A stretch of DNA of 64,000 nt from an uncultured Saprospiraceae bacterium (GTDB lineage: Bacteria; Bacteroidota; Bacteroidia; Chitinophagales; Saprospiraceae). The stretch is taken from assembly GCA_937974625.1 (NCBI GenBank), contig CALJVJ010000036.1, positions 1 to 64,000 on the forward strand. The letters are read 5' to 3'. The notes under the pieces are model-generated. The model was not told where the DNA came from. It saw nothing but the letters and a program-made list of their open reading frames with translations, and searched no databases. How positions within the stretch are numbered: position 1 is the first letter of the stretch; every line of letters starts with the position of its first letter. The position numbers and the translations under genes were made by a program. Positions 35,873-44,889 of this stretch are shown here, one piece after another.

Positions 35873-37576
35873 CTAGCTCAATTCCCCTTTTTTAACCTGT
35901 TCCAGTGCATAATTCGCAGCTCTAGCAGTCAATGCACAAAAAGTCAAAGAAGGATTTTGAGTAGCAACGGAAGTCATACATGCCCCATCTGTCACAAAAA
36001 CATTTTTACAAGCATGCAACTGATTCCATTTATTGAGCATAGAAGTCTTTGGGTCTTTACCCATACGGACGCCGCCCATTTCGTGAATATCCAAGCCAGG
36101 ATTCCTTTTATCATCGGTTGTTTTAATATCTGTAAACCCAGCTTTTTGGTACATATCAGTCAATTGCTCAAAAAAGTCTTGAATCATCTTTTCATCATTA
36201 TCATCGTAATCGATATCTATTTTCAATAAAGGAATGCCCCATTTATCGACTTTCTCAGCATCTAAACTTACCATATTTGATAATTTCGGAATCGTCTCGC
36301 CCATCATATGAGAACCAACTCTCCAAGGTCCTAAATCATGTTGCTTTAATAAACCTTGTGTCAGTTCTTGGCCGAAACCTTCTGCATTGACATTTCGATA
36401 GCGATTCGCCCCAAAGCCAGCGGCATATCCTCTTAAGAAGTCCGTTTCTTGCTTGTAAACATTTCTAAATCTTGGAAGATAGCCACTCGTTGGACGTCCA
36501 CCAACGGCTCTTTTATCTTTATGCCCTGAATGCGTCGCACTAATCCGAGCTCGATAATTATGAAATGCGACATATTTGCCTAATACACCACTATCATTCC
36601 CTAAACCATCAGGAAATCGCTCCGATTTAGAATTTAACAAGAGGGCATTGGTATTTAAGGTAGCAGCATTGACAAAAATGATTTTAGCAAAATATTCGGT
36701 CGTTTCATTGGTATTGGCATCAATTACTCGAACACCTGTTGCTTTATTCAATTTATCATCAAAAATGATAGAATGCACGACAGAATGCGGTTTCAAAGTC
36801 AAATTACCCGTTCGGTTCGCCCAAGGAATTAAGGTGGAATTGGCATTAAAATAACCACCAAAAGGGCAACCTCTTTGGCAAATATTTCGACCTTGACAAA
36901 GCACTCGACCTTGCTCTTTGAAAATAGGTCGATTCTCGGTCAAGTGGGCACAACGCGCATAAATGACATGCCGATTCTTATAATTCTCTTTTATTTTTTC
37001 TTGGAAATAAGACTCTACACAATTTAAATCGAAGGCTTTTAGAAAGTCGCCATCAGGCAACATATCTAAACCATCTTTATTGCCAGACACCCCAATAAAT
37101 CCTTCTACTTTGGTGTACCACTTTTCTAAGTCTTTATAGCGAATCGGCCAGTCTACAGCAAAACCATCTCGAGCAGGTCCTTCAAAATCAAAATCACTCC
37201 AACGCTGCACTTGCCTCGCCCACATGATTGACTTTCCTCCTACTTGATAGCCTCTAATCCAATCAAAAGGTTTTTCTTGGATATATGGATGGTCTGTATC
37301 TTTTACAAAAAAGTGCATGGCGTCTTCTTTATAAGCATAGCATCGACTGATAACAGGATTCGCTTTTTTGACATCATGGGGTATTTGTCCGCGATGCGGA
37401 AATTCCCAAGGTTGCATACTAGTGGTCGGATAATCTTTGATGTGTTCGACATTGCGCCCTCTTTCTAATAGCAAGGTTTTCATGCCTCCTTCACAGAGTT
37501 CTTTGGCAGCGTAACTGCCGCTCATGCCTGCTCCGATGATGATGGCGTCGTAGGTATGGTCTGTATTATTGGTCAT
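35873..37576 (-). CDS. GMC-family FAD-dependent oxidoreductase
   Basis: A 567-residue flavoprotein. The dinucleotide-binding motif DAIIIGAGMSGSYAAKEL lies near the N-terminus, and the C-terminal HEMGGVRMGKDPKTS and NPSLTFCALTARAA are the conserved GMC ends. Cysteines in GRNICQRGCPFGG suggest a bound cluster or disulfide, as in gluconate-2-dehydrogenase-like members. I start at the ATG at 37576, as the seven extra residues upstream begin with a TTG. The gene for the small subunit lies 80 bases upstream, so the pair should form a periplasmic sugar or alcohol dehydrogenase. The usual cytochrome c subunit is absent. Confidence 0.9.
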   Translation of the reverse strand: MTNNTDHTYDAIIIGAGMSGSYAAKELCEGGMKTLLLERGRNVEHIKDYPTTSMQPWEFPHRGQIPHDVKKANPVISRCYAYKEDAMHFFVKDTDHPYIQEKPFDWIRGYQVGGKSIMWARQVQRWSDFDFEGPARDGFAVDWPIRYKDLEKWYTKVEGFIGVSGNKDGLDMLPDGDFLKAFDLNCVESYFQEKIKENYKNRHVIYARCAHLTENRPIFKEQGRVLCQGRNICQRGCPFGGYFNANSTLIPWANRTGNLTLKPHSVVHSIIFDDKLNKATGVRVIDANTNETTEYFAKIIFVNAATLNTNALLLNSKSERFPDGLGNDSGVLGKYVAFHNYRARISATHSGHKDKRAVGGRPTSGYLPRFRNVYKQETDFLRGYAAGFGANRYRNVNAEGFGQELTQGLLKQHDLGPWRVGSHMMGETIPKLSNMVSLDAEKVDKWGIPLLKIDIDYDDNDEKMIQDFFEQLTDMYQKAGFTDIKTTDDKRNPGLDIHEMGGVRMGKDPKTSMLNKWNQLHACKNVFVTDGACMTSVATQNPSLTFCALTARAANYALEQVKKGELS

Positions 37577-37656
37577 ATTTATATTTTGTAGTACCAAGCT
37601 CTACTTGGCTTATTTTCAAGTTAGTTGCTTCACCAAACAGCGCTTGGCGCTATAGA

Positions 37657-38172
37657 TTACACAGGTTCACAACCCAAATATCGTCCTGGCGCAAATTCAA
37701 AATCGAGGTGATTTTTCATAAAATATGCTGAGCTTGTAAAATGTTGGCGAGTTGCCCCTACCGTTCTATTGAAAAAGGCTTTGGCAGCATCCGTCATTTT
37801 TTCAGATTCGCCTAGCGTATTAAATAGTTCTATTTGCTTTTCGGGCATCATTTTCTTAAAAGAAGTGTTGTACAGTTCTTTGATACCCACCTGAAATTCT
37901 TTCATACCTAAAAGGTACTGTTGAATGTCTTCTGGTGAAGAGCAATCATTTAACATCGTCAATATAAAATCTGTGGTACTTTCTGGGGTAGTCACTTTTG
38001 TGCCTTCTCTTGGTAAGATGGCATTGGTTAGCAAGTTCATCAAGGTTCTTTGTCCCTTTTCTAAAGGAACGTTTGCATAAACAGGCCCTTTTTCTTCCAT
38101 CTGACAGTTAGGCAACAATGCGATTCCAGCAGATAAAAGAAAGATATTTTGAATGGCTTCTCGTCTTTTCAT
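37657..38172 (-). CDS. Gluconate 2-dehydrogenase subunit 3-family lipoprotein
   Basis: A 171-residue protein with twin-arginine start MKRREAIQNIFLL and a lipobox-like LLPNC (C23), suggesting Tat export and lipid anchoring. The body (RTLMNLLTNAILPREGTKVTTPES, ... FFNRTVGATRQHFTSSAYFMK) follows subunit 3 of gluconate 2-dehydrogenase-type complexes, which carries the GMC partner through Tat. It is upstream of and co-directional with the GMC gene. Confidence 0.88.
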   Translation of the reverse strand: MKRREAIQNIFLLSAGIALLPNCQMEEKGPVYANVPLEKGQRTLMNLLTNAILPREGTKVTTPESTTDFILTMLNDCSSPEDIQQYLLGMKEFQVGIKELYNTSFKKMMPEKQIELFNTLGESEKMTDAAKAFFNRTVGATRQHFTSSAYFMKNHLDFEFAPGRYLGCEPV

Positions 38173-38467
38173 AATTCTTTATTAGCTAAATAATTATTTC
38201 GTCGAATGTACGCTTTTTTAATAAAAAAAATGTCTTTATAGATAAAAATAAATTGACCATTTGTTTTTTCAAAGTTCTTGATAAATAATGAAAATTAGCT
38301 TTGTCACAAGAAAAAATAGGTATTCCACACTACTTAATGAGAAATATGATTTCTTCTTGACAAAAGAACATTCTAAGCTTACAAAAAAATTAGTAATTTT
38401 AACTTTAGTATGGTTCTTTGACAAATCCCGTGAAAGAGCAAAAAAATTAAATAAATAATCAAAACAG

Positions 38468-39664
38468 ATGAAATCTATTATTTTTAAAACTATTCTATTT
38501 TCTTTTGTTATACTTTCTTTTGGGTGTGGAGGAGATGGTGGCATGACAACACCTCCTGCAAGCTTAGTGGAAATATCCGTACAAGAAAGCAGGGCTTTTG
38601 AACAAACGGGCAACTCCATCATGCTTTTTGAAATTTTTCCCGCATCACCTCCTGAACAAGCCGTTACCTTAAATTATACCATAGAGGGAATTTCTGCCGA
38701 ACCAGGTGTAGACTTTATAGAAACGAGCGGAAGTGTTATATTAGAAGCTGGTGCTAATAGAGCAAGAATTGAAATCACAGTAGTAGACGATGATATTAAT
38801 GAAGTAGATGAGAAGATGAGCATGACCCTTTCTTCCCCTGATAATGTATCTATTGACAACCCAACAGTCATCGGCGTCATCAAAGACAATGATGACCCTT
38901 CTAATTATGACGATGAGGGGTATCAAACGCCGAGTAGCTATTATGGCTATGACTTACAATGGCAAGATGAATTTGATGCACAAAGTCTTAATTTAGAAGA
39001 TTATAACTTTGATATCGGAGATGGTTGTCCAAATCTTTGTGGTTGGGGTAATGCGGAATTAGAATGGTATACAAATTTAGAACAAAACATCTTCCTAGAA
39101 AATGGCAAATTAGTTATTAAAGCTTTGAAAGAAGGAGATAGTAATTATACTTCTGCAAAAATACATACTAAAGACAAACAAGACTTTCAATTTGGTCGAA
39201 TTGACATCAGGGCTAAATTGCCCAAAGGACAAGGTCTTTGGCCCGCTATCTGGATGCTAGGAAAAAACATTGATAATGTTGGTTGGCCTGCATGTGGAGA
39301 AATCGATATTATGGAATTGGTAGGTCACGAACCCAATCTTGCCCACGGAACAGCTCATTGGGGCGCACAAGGAAGTGGAAGGAGTACCTATAAAGGCTCT
39401 TCTATTGGAGATGTCAAAGGTTATGATAGTCAATTTAATGTATTTTCTCTTGTTTGGGAACCGAATCAATTGGTTTGGTATAAGAATGAAGTCGCTTTTC
39501 ACACGATTGGTCTTAATGACATGCAAGGAGAACAGTACCGTTTTAATGCACCATTCTATATGATTTTTAATGTAGCGGTTGGTGGTCAGTGGCCAGGTAG
39601 TCCAGATGCAACGACAGTCTTTCCTCAGCAGATGGAGATTGATTATGTGCGGTATTTTAAGTAG
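38468..39664 (+). CDS. GH16 beta-glucanase lipoprotein with Calx-beta domain
   Basis: A 398-residue lipoprotein. The lipobox is SFGC (C20) followed by GGDGG. Residues about 35-145 form a Calx-beta domain (PGVDFIETSGSVILEAG, VDDDINEVDEKM). Residues about 160-398 are GH16: WQDEFDAQSLN, WGNAELEWYTN, then the catalytic EIDIME (E278, D280, E283) and the final FPQQMEIDYVRYFK. The pattern suits an endo-beta-1,3- or mixed-linkage glucanase of the laminarinase type. It probably sits on the cell surface and cuts algal storage glucan. No SusCD pair is adjacent. Confidence 0.93.
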   Translation: MKSIIFKTILFSFVILSFGCGGDGGMTTPPASLVEISVQESRAFEQTGNSIMLFEIFPASPPEQAVTLNYTIEGISAEPGVDFIETSGSVILEAGANRARIEITVVDDDINEVDEKMSMTLSSPDNVSIDNPTVIGVIKDNDDPSNYDDEGYQTPSSYYGYDLQWQDEFDAQSLNLEDYNFDIGDGCPNLCGWGNAELEWYTNLEQNIFLENGKLVIKALKEGDSNYTSAKIHTKDKQDFQFGRIDIRAKLPKGQGLWPAIWMLGKNIDNVGWPACGEIDIMELVGHEPNLAHGTAHWGAQGSGRSTYKGSSIGDVKGYDSQFNVFSLVWEPNQLVWYKNEVAFHTIGLNDMQGEQYRFNAPFYMIFNVAVGGQWPGSPDATTVFPQQMEIDYVRYFK

Positions 39665-39668
39665 GGAG

Positions 39669-39779
39669 GTTGATGAGGCTAATGAGGTTTATAAGGTGAT
39701 GAGGTTCTATAGAACCCTTACATGACCTTATAAACCTCATTAACCCTATAACCTTATAGACCTCGCTCACCTCATCAAC
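39669..39779. repeat. Palindrome that overlaps the end of a gene
   Basis: The arms pair from gttgatgagg (39669) to cctcatcaac (ending 39779), with words such as tttataagg and taatgagg repeated inside. The centre, ggttctatagaacc (39702-39715), is a perfect palindrome. The right arm holds one extra word block. The last 13 bases encode the final residues and stop codon (LLMR-stop) of the minus-strand T9SS protein. Confidence 0.8.
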
Positions 39780-41149
39780 AAAACATCTCCGCCAATTATT
39801 TTTTGCTCGCCATTGGTAAATAGTACTTTGAATTGAAATAAATAAATACCTTGTGGAGCATCAGTTCCATCCGTTTGTCCATCCCACCCTTCTCCAATTT
39901 GATTAGGTAAAATATTAGTATTGTTATAAACTAAATTACCCCATCGGTCAAAAATAGAAAGGCTTTCTATGCTTTCGATATTAGTCGCACCATATAAATT
40001 AAAACGATTATTTTCAGATATGCTATTGGGTCTAAAAATATTTGGGGTGTACACTTCTAAGGGCAATGCTTCCACTAATATGGAAAAAGTAGCCATGTTT
40101 TGACAACCATTGGCATCTATTACAGATACCGACAATTCATTATCGATTACGGGAAAGTAGGTTGTTTCGGGGCAATTATCACAAACTATGCGACTATTAC
40201 TCCTCCACTCTTCCACCACGAAAGGTTGAGTATTCGAGCTTGTACTTATCGAAACATGGACAGGGTTGCCTTCAAAAACTTTAGCTTGGTCTGCTATTAT
40301 TTCTATGGAAAGCGGGTCAAAATTTTCTAATAAAAAAGAGGCGCTTCCTTCACAATCTTGGTCATTGGTAACAGTGACTTGATACGTACCTGCCTGGTTG
40401 GTAATCATGGTCTCTTCAGTATCTCCCGTTGACCATTGATAAGATGCAAAATTGGCGGTTTTGAGTTCGACATCTGTACTTTCGCAGAATTGAGCAGGGC
40501 CTTTGATATTTACCTCTAATTTAGCAATATCTGGTATGTCAATTTCGCCATCAAAGGTACAGCCTATTTCATCTGTAACCGTTAAAGTATAAAGGCCACC
40601 TTTCGTTATTTCTAAAGTAGTTTGATTTCCAGTTTGGCCATTCCCAGACCAACTATAAGTAGTAAAATCATCTGCAGCTGTTAAGATTTTTATCCCTTCT
40701 GTACATCGACTATCATCTACCGTAATGGGAACTTTTAAGTCAATATTATTTTCTAAAGCAAATTCACATTCAAACCCTGAGGTACAATTCCATAATTGAA
40801 GAATAGTATCTGCAAAGGTGTAAATCGTAAAAGCATTGCCTCCAAAACCGCATTCACTAATACCATTTCTAGAAACACACTCACTTTCAAGTGTGCCATC
40901 TAAAGTATACATTCTAGCAAAGGACTCTGTAGTGGAGCAACTATATCTCAAAAAAACATACTCCGCAGCATTAAACCTGACAAAGGAGAGCGTGGGATTC
41001 ACCCATATACAGCGTTCACATAAATCTGTTTCCTCCAAAATTTCTTCCGTCAATTGCACAATCCAATCTGCCTCATCTATTTGTCCCTGTCCTGTTACAG
41101 GTGCAACAAGCAGCAAGAAAAGAAGGAAGTATCGTCTTAAAAAGTGCAT
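39767..41149 (-). CDS. T9SS type B (gliding-motility-associated) surface protein
   Basis: A 460-residue exported protein. Signal peptide 1-23 (ends VTGQGQ). Residues about 150-290 contain two PKD/Ig-like repeats (TYSWSGNGQTGN...YTLTVTDEIGC; SYQWSTGDTEET...YQVTVTNDQDC). The last ~100 residues (VYTPNIFRPNSISENNRFNL, IFDRWGNLVYNN, WDGQTDGTDAPQGIYLFQ) are a type B T9SS sorting domain. It probably ends up on the surface. It is the last gene of the TonB-receptor operon, 42 bases after the FG-GAP gene. Its final codons are supplied by the palindrome at 39669-39779. Confidence 0.92.
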   Translation of the reverse strand: MHFLRRYFLLFLLLVAPVTGQGQIDEADWIVQLTEEILEETDLCERCIWVNPTLSFVRFNAAEYVFLRYSCSTTESFARMYTLDGTLESECVSRNGISECGFGGNAFTIYTFADTILQLWNCTSGFECEFALENNIDLKVPITVDDSRCTEGIKILTAADDFTTYSWSGNGQTGNQTTLEITKGGLYTLTVTDEIGCTFDGEIDIPDIAKLEVNIKGPAQFCESTDVELKTANFASYQWSTGDTEETMITNQAGTYQVTVTNDQDCEGSASFLLENFDPLSIEIIADQAKVFEGNPVHVSISTSSNTQPFVVEEWRSNSRIVCDNCPETTYFPVIDNELSVSVIDANGCQNMATFSILVEALPLEVYTPNIFRPNSISENNRFNLYGATNIESIESLSIFDRWGNLVYNNTNILPNQIGEGWDGQTDGTDAPQGIYLFQFKVLFTNGEQKIIGGDVLLMR

Positions 41150-41191
41150 TTATGCTGGCTTTTTCAGAAAATGAAGGAAGAAACATTTTTT

Positions 41192-42691
41192 TTATTCAAA
41201 AATAGACCGTCCATCCTGCCCCATATAATTCCCCCATTTAGCGGAGCTAGCAGGACGATTCAATTCTGTTCGTTCAATGACCAAATCTTTGAAAGAATAA
41301 AATTGTACAGGGTCGCCCATATACGTATAGACTACATCCAAGTATCCATCATCGTCTAAATCCGTCAATAATGGAGTCGTTCCAAGATTTGTACCCAATG
41401 TTGTTTTAACTAATAAAAAAGGTTTTCCCTGACCATTAGGATATACATATAAATTATTGCCTAAAAAGCTCATATGGCTACCTTTTAAATCACTGGTCAC
41501 CTTCGCATTAATGGCTAATAAAACATCTGATTTCCCATCATTGGTAAAATCTGCCACGACAGGAGAAGCGTATTGAAAAGTACCTAAGGTATCTTGAAAA
41601 ACTAATTGACCAGTCTTTCCATCTACCAAGGTATGCACCGTATATTCTGTATTGGGCCAAGGTCCTTTTCCAAAGCTAGTAAAAAAATCAGGAACCTCAT
41701 CTTCGCCCACAAAATAACCAGGAGCAGGCATATTATAAGTATCGAAAGTGCCACTTAATTGCATTTCCCACAATAATTGATTGGATTGTCCGTCAATTGC
41801 TATTAAGCGTCCATCTACACTATTCACTACGATGTCTTTTATTAAATCCAAATTTATATCTATCAATAAGGGTGGCGCGATAAAGCCTTTTGCTTTGCCA
41901 TCTGCCAATAGCCTAGCCTTACTTAGATTTCCTTCCATTACATCAGCTAAGTTGGCCTGAAATAAACCTCCTGCAATATCTTCTCCACCAGTTCCAAAAA
42001 TTACTTGAAGCTTGCCATTATTCTGAAAATCATGGACAATCGGAGAACAATAAATCTCCTTTCCGTCGGGCATCGGAGCATTGGCGATTACTTGCCCCGT
42101 TTGGCTACTCAAAACCATTAAAGCACCTTTGGGGCGGTCTAATTGACCAGGTTTAGCTTTAATAAAACCGCCATAAGCAGTTAAAATATCAGGTTGTCCA
42201 TCTTTATCTACATCAGGGATAAATTGAGGAGAATAAAAATTTAAAATGGTAGAATCATTGAAATAATCAGTTTGGGTATCGTCTGGTAGAAACTCCCATA
42301 TTTTTTTTCCATTACTTCCATCCAAAGCATAAAAGATGGCAGAGCGACCGCCTATAAAAATATCTGGAATACCATCTTCTGTAATATCTTGACAAATAGC
42401 AGAACCAACCACTTGATTTCTAGCAGGAACCTTCCAGAGAATAGCTCCAGTCTTTCCGTCTAAAGCAAGTACGCCTTCAGGTGTAGGGGAAAACTCTTTA
42501 CCTCCTGCCCCAATCACAATATCTTTAATACCATCTTTATTCAAATCAATCGCTACAGGAGAAGACATAGAGCCCACACCCGAGATTCTCTGAGACCAAG
42601 TATTAGGTTTAAAAATAAAAGACTGGCAAGCAATACCAAAAAGAAGCGTAGTAATAAAAAAAGCAATAATGTAGCATAGATTTTTCGTCAT
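41192..42691 (-). CDS. FG-GAP/VCBS repeat lipoprotein with PQQ-like propeller
   Basis: A 499-residue lipoprotein (lipobox GIAC, C22). It is built of beta-propeller blades carrying Ca-binding loops of the form DxNxDGxxD: DLNKDGIKD, DITEDGIPD, DVDKDGQPD, DFTNDGKSD and DLDDDGYLD. Some blades also have PQQ-like edges (LDGKTGAILWKVP, LDGSNGKKIWEFLP). It is likely a surface or outer-membrane-facing binding protein. It lies between the DUF4249 pair and the T9SS protein in one operon. Confidence 0.88.
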   Translation of the reverse strand: MTKNLCYIIAFFITTLLFGIACQSFIFKPNTWSQRISGVGSMSSPVAIDLNKDGIKDIVIGAGGKEFSPTPEGVLALDGKTGAILWKVPARNQVVGSAICQDITEDGIPDIFIGGRSAIFYALDGSNGKKIWEFLPDDTQTDYFNDSTILNFYSPQFIPDVDKDGQPDILTAYGGFIKAKPGQLDRPKGALMVLSSQTGQVIANAPMPDGKEIYCSPIVHDFQNNGKLQVIFGTGGEDIAGGLFQANLADVMEGNLSKARLLADGKAKGFIAPPLLIDINLDLIKDIVVNSVDGRLIAIDGQSNQLLWEMQLSGTFDTYNMPAPGYFVGEDEVPDFFTSFGKGPWPNTEYTVHTLVDGKTGQLVFQDTLGTFQYASPVVADFTNDGKSDVLLAINAKVTSDLKGSHMSFLGNNLYVYPNGQGKPFLLVKTTLGTNLGTTPLLTDLDDDGYLDVVYTYMGDPVQFYSFKDLVIERTELNRPASSAKWGNYMGQDGRSIFE

Positions 42692-42718
42692 AGTAAGTTT
42701 GTACTTTGTAGCAATTAT

Positions 42719-43777
42719 TTAAAATTCCCAGTATTCGGGTTTTTCTCTAGTGCTACTGTTCACCTCCAAACAATTCATACAACCAAAAGGAGGCGTAAAG
42801 AAAAATCCTGCACATTTTGGGCGCACAAAGACATCCAACTCATTACTATTGATAAAATTTCGGACAAAAGAAACTGATGCTACTGAAAAATAACCAACTG
42901 CTACATCATTAACATTATCTACATTGACAATATTTCCAATCACCGTACCTGGAGGTGGGTCAAACAAACTACCATCTATATCAATGACCTCTTTAATATT
43001 ACTCCAGTAATTAAATTCATCTTCGGAGATAGAATATTGGGAAATATGATAACAAAATTGGTCACCAAATCTAAAATCGTAAGTTGTTTCTGAAATAACC
43101 TGTTCGAATAATGCGTCTCCATTTACTTGCGAGGCATCAAAAAGTCTAATATCATTAATATCCAAATTGACATTTACATAACATCTTTGTGGATTCAAGG
43201 CTCCTCTATATTGTTCTTGTAATTGATACTGACCTGATACTCTCCATCTTAAAAAAGGTCGTTCAGCTGCGTTAGAAAAATCTGATGCAATTTTAGTCAA
43301 AATCCTATTTTCAGTTATCAAATCTCCCACATTATTTCGATAAGTTTCTTCTGTAACTTCATAAGAAATATTATCAATTTTACTACTTGACCGAAGCGTA
43401 GCAGGTTTAGACTGATAATGATTCCCGTCAGGCAAAATCACATCAATAAAATAAGCTTTTCCTCTAAGTGCCTTAAAATCAGCTAATTCATATACTCCCG
43501 GCTGTTCTTCTAATTCTAAGTAAGGATAACTACCGCCATCTGTGTCCAATAACTGAACAGTAGCACCTGGTACTGGGTCTAAAATATTATCATTTCCAAT
43601 ACCAATAACGGAGCTTTGGGATAACTTTACTTGAAAATTGCCTAAGCTATCGGTCACAAAGCCATCGACCACTAAAGTCCGTTGCTCTGTATCGACATTT
43701 AAAGCAATTTCGTCAATGCAAGACCAGATACTTACGGAAAAAGTCAATAGGATTAGCGCGTATAGTATTTTTTTCAT
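42719..43777 (-). CDS. DUF4249 lipoprotein, copy 2
   Basis: A 352-residue lipoprotein (lipobox WSC, C20). It is a DUF4249 protein: ALNVDTEQRTLVVDGFVTDS at the start of the mature part is diagnostic, followed by DPVPGATVQLLD and a C-terminal CxxC-type segment (FGCMNCLEVNS). DUF4249 proteins accompany TonB-dependent receptors in Bacteroidota and may capture ligand at the surface. I start at the ATG at 43777 because the longer frame from 43855 only adds sequence before the signal peptide and would overlap the gene before it. It is a close tandem copy of the next gene. Confidence 0.92.
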   Translation of the reverse strand: MKKILYALILLTFSVSIWSCIDEIALNVDTEQRTLVVDGFVTDSLGNFQVKLSQSSVIGIGNDNILDPVPGATVQLLDTDGGSYPYLELEEQPGVYELADFKALRGKAYFIDVILPDGNHYQSKPATLRSSSKIDNISYEVTEETYRNNVGDLITENRILTKIASDFSNAAERPFLRWRVSGQYQLQEQYRGALNPQRCYVNVNLDINDIRLFDASQVNGDALFEQVISETTYDFRFGDQFCYHISQYSISEDEFNYWSNIKEVIDIDGSLFDPPPGTVIGNIVNVDNVNDVAVGYFSVASVSFVRNFINSNELDVFVRPKCAGFFFTPPFGCMNCLEVNSSTREKPEYWEF

Positions 43778-43826
43778 GAGTTCAATATTTAGACATATGC
43801 TTAACGAACTTGCAGATTTGAATCCG

Positions 43827-44882
43827 TTAAAATTCCCAATAAGGTGGTTTTTCAAGCGTACTATTATTCAACAAAAGGCAATCATCACAAGCGAAAGGTA
43901 CTCTCAAGAAAAAACCTTCACATTTAGACCGAACCGAAAAACCAGTTTCATCTCGATTGACAAAGTATCTTTTAAAAAAGACGGAAGCGACAGAAAAATA
44001 TCCCACTGCTACATCTTCTGGGTTGTCCACATTTCTTATATTTCCAATCACTGTTCCAGGAGGTGGGTCAAACAAACTACCATCTATATCTATGATTTCT
44101 TGAATATTCGCCCAATAATTATATTCGGCTTCGGAGATAGAAAATTGAGAGATATGAAAACAAAATTGTTCTCCAAATCTAAAATCGTAGACTGTTTCCG
44201 CAATAGTTTGCTCTAATAACCTGTCGCCATTTACTTTGGAAGCATCAAAAATTCGAATATCATTAATATCCAAATTGACATCTACATAACATCGAAGGGG
44301 ATTCAATGCCATCGGATAATTTTCTTGTACTTGATATTGTCCTGTTACTCTCCATCGTAAAAAAGGAGGATCCTCTGAGGAAAAGCTAGTTGCGATTTTC
44401 GCAGAAATAATATTTTCGGTGATTAATTCTCCTGCATTATTTCGATAAGTTTCTTCGTTAACATCATAGGAAATTTCATCAATCGAACTAGTTGACCTCA
44501 ATTTTTCAGGGGTAGATTGATAGTGCTTCCCATCAGGTAATACAATATCAATAAAGTATTCTTTTCCACGTAAAGCTTTAAAACTAAACAACTCATAAGT
44601 TCCAGGTAATTCTGTTGATTCCTCATAAGGATGTGCTTCTCCGTCATTAGTCAATAATTGTATGGTAGCCCCTGGAACTGGGTCTAGAATATTATCATTG
44701 CCTATTCCGATGATGGAACTTTGTGACAATTTTAGTCGAAAATCGCCCAAACTATCCGTTACAAATCCATCTATGACCAATGTTCTTTGTTCCGTATCGA
44801 CATTTAAAGCAATTTCATCAATACAAGACCAAATGCCTGCCGTAAAAATTAATGCTATGAGGTATAGTAAATATTTTTTCAT
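43827..44882 (-). CDS. DUF4249 lipoprotein, copy 1
   Basis: A 351-residue lipoprotein (lipobox WSC, C20), the first of two tandem DUF4249 genes. Most positions match the second copy, including long stretches of the mature N-terminus and PPPGTVIGNI. The C-termini differ more (FACDDCLLLNNST). It starts seven bases after the stop codon of the TonB receptor gene, so translation is probably coupled, and 49 bases separate it from its copy. Confidence 0.92.
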   Translation of the reverse strand: MKKYLLYLIALIFTAGIWSCIDEIALNVDTEQRTLVIDGFVTDSLGDFRLKLSQSSIIGIGNDNILDPVPGATIQLLTNDGEAHPYEESTELPGTYELFSFKALRGKEYFIDIVLPDGKHYQSTPEKLRSTSSIDEISYDVNEETYRNNAGELITENIISAKIATSFSSEDPPFLRWRVTGQYQVQENYPMALNPLRCYVDVNLDINDIRIFDASKVNGDRLLEQTIAETVYDFRFGEQFCFHISQFSISEAEYNYWANIQEIIDIDGSLFDPPPGTVIGNIRNVDNPEDVAVGYFSVASVFFKRYFVNRDETGFSVRSKCEGFFLRVPFACDDCLLLNNSTLEKPPYWEF

Positions 44883-44889
44883 TTCTTAA

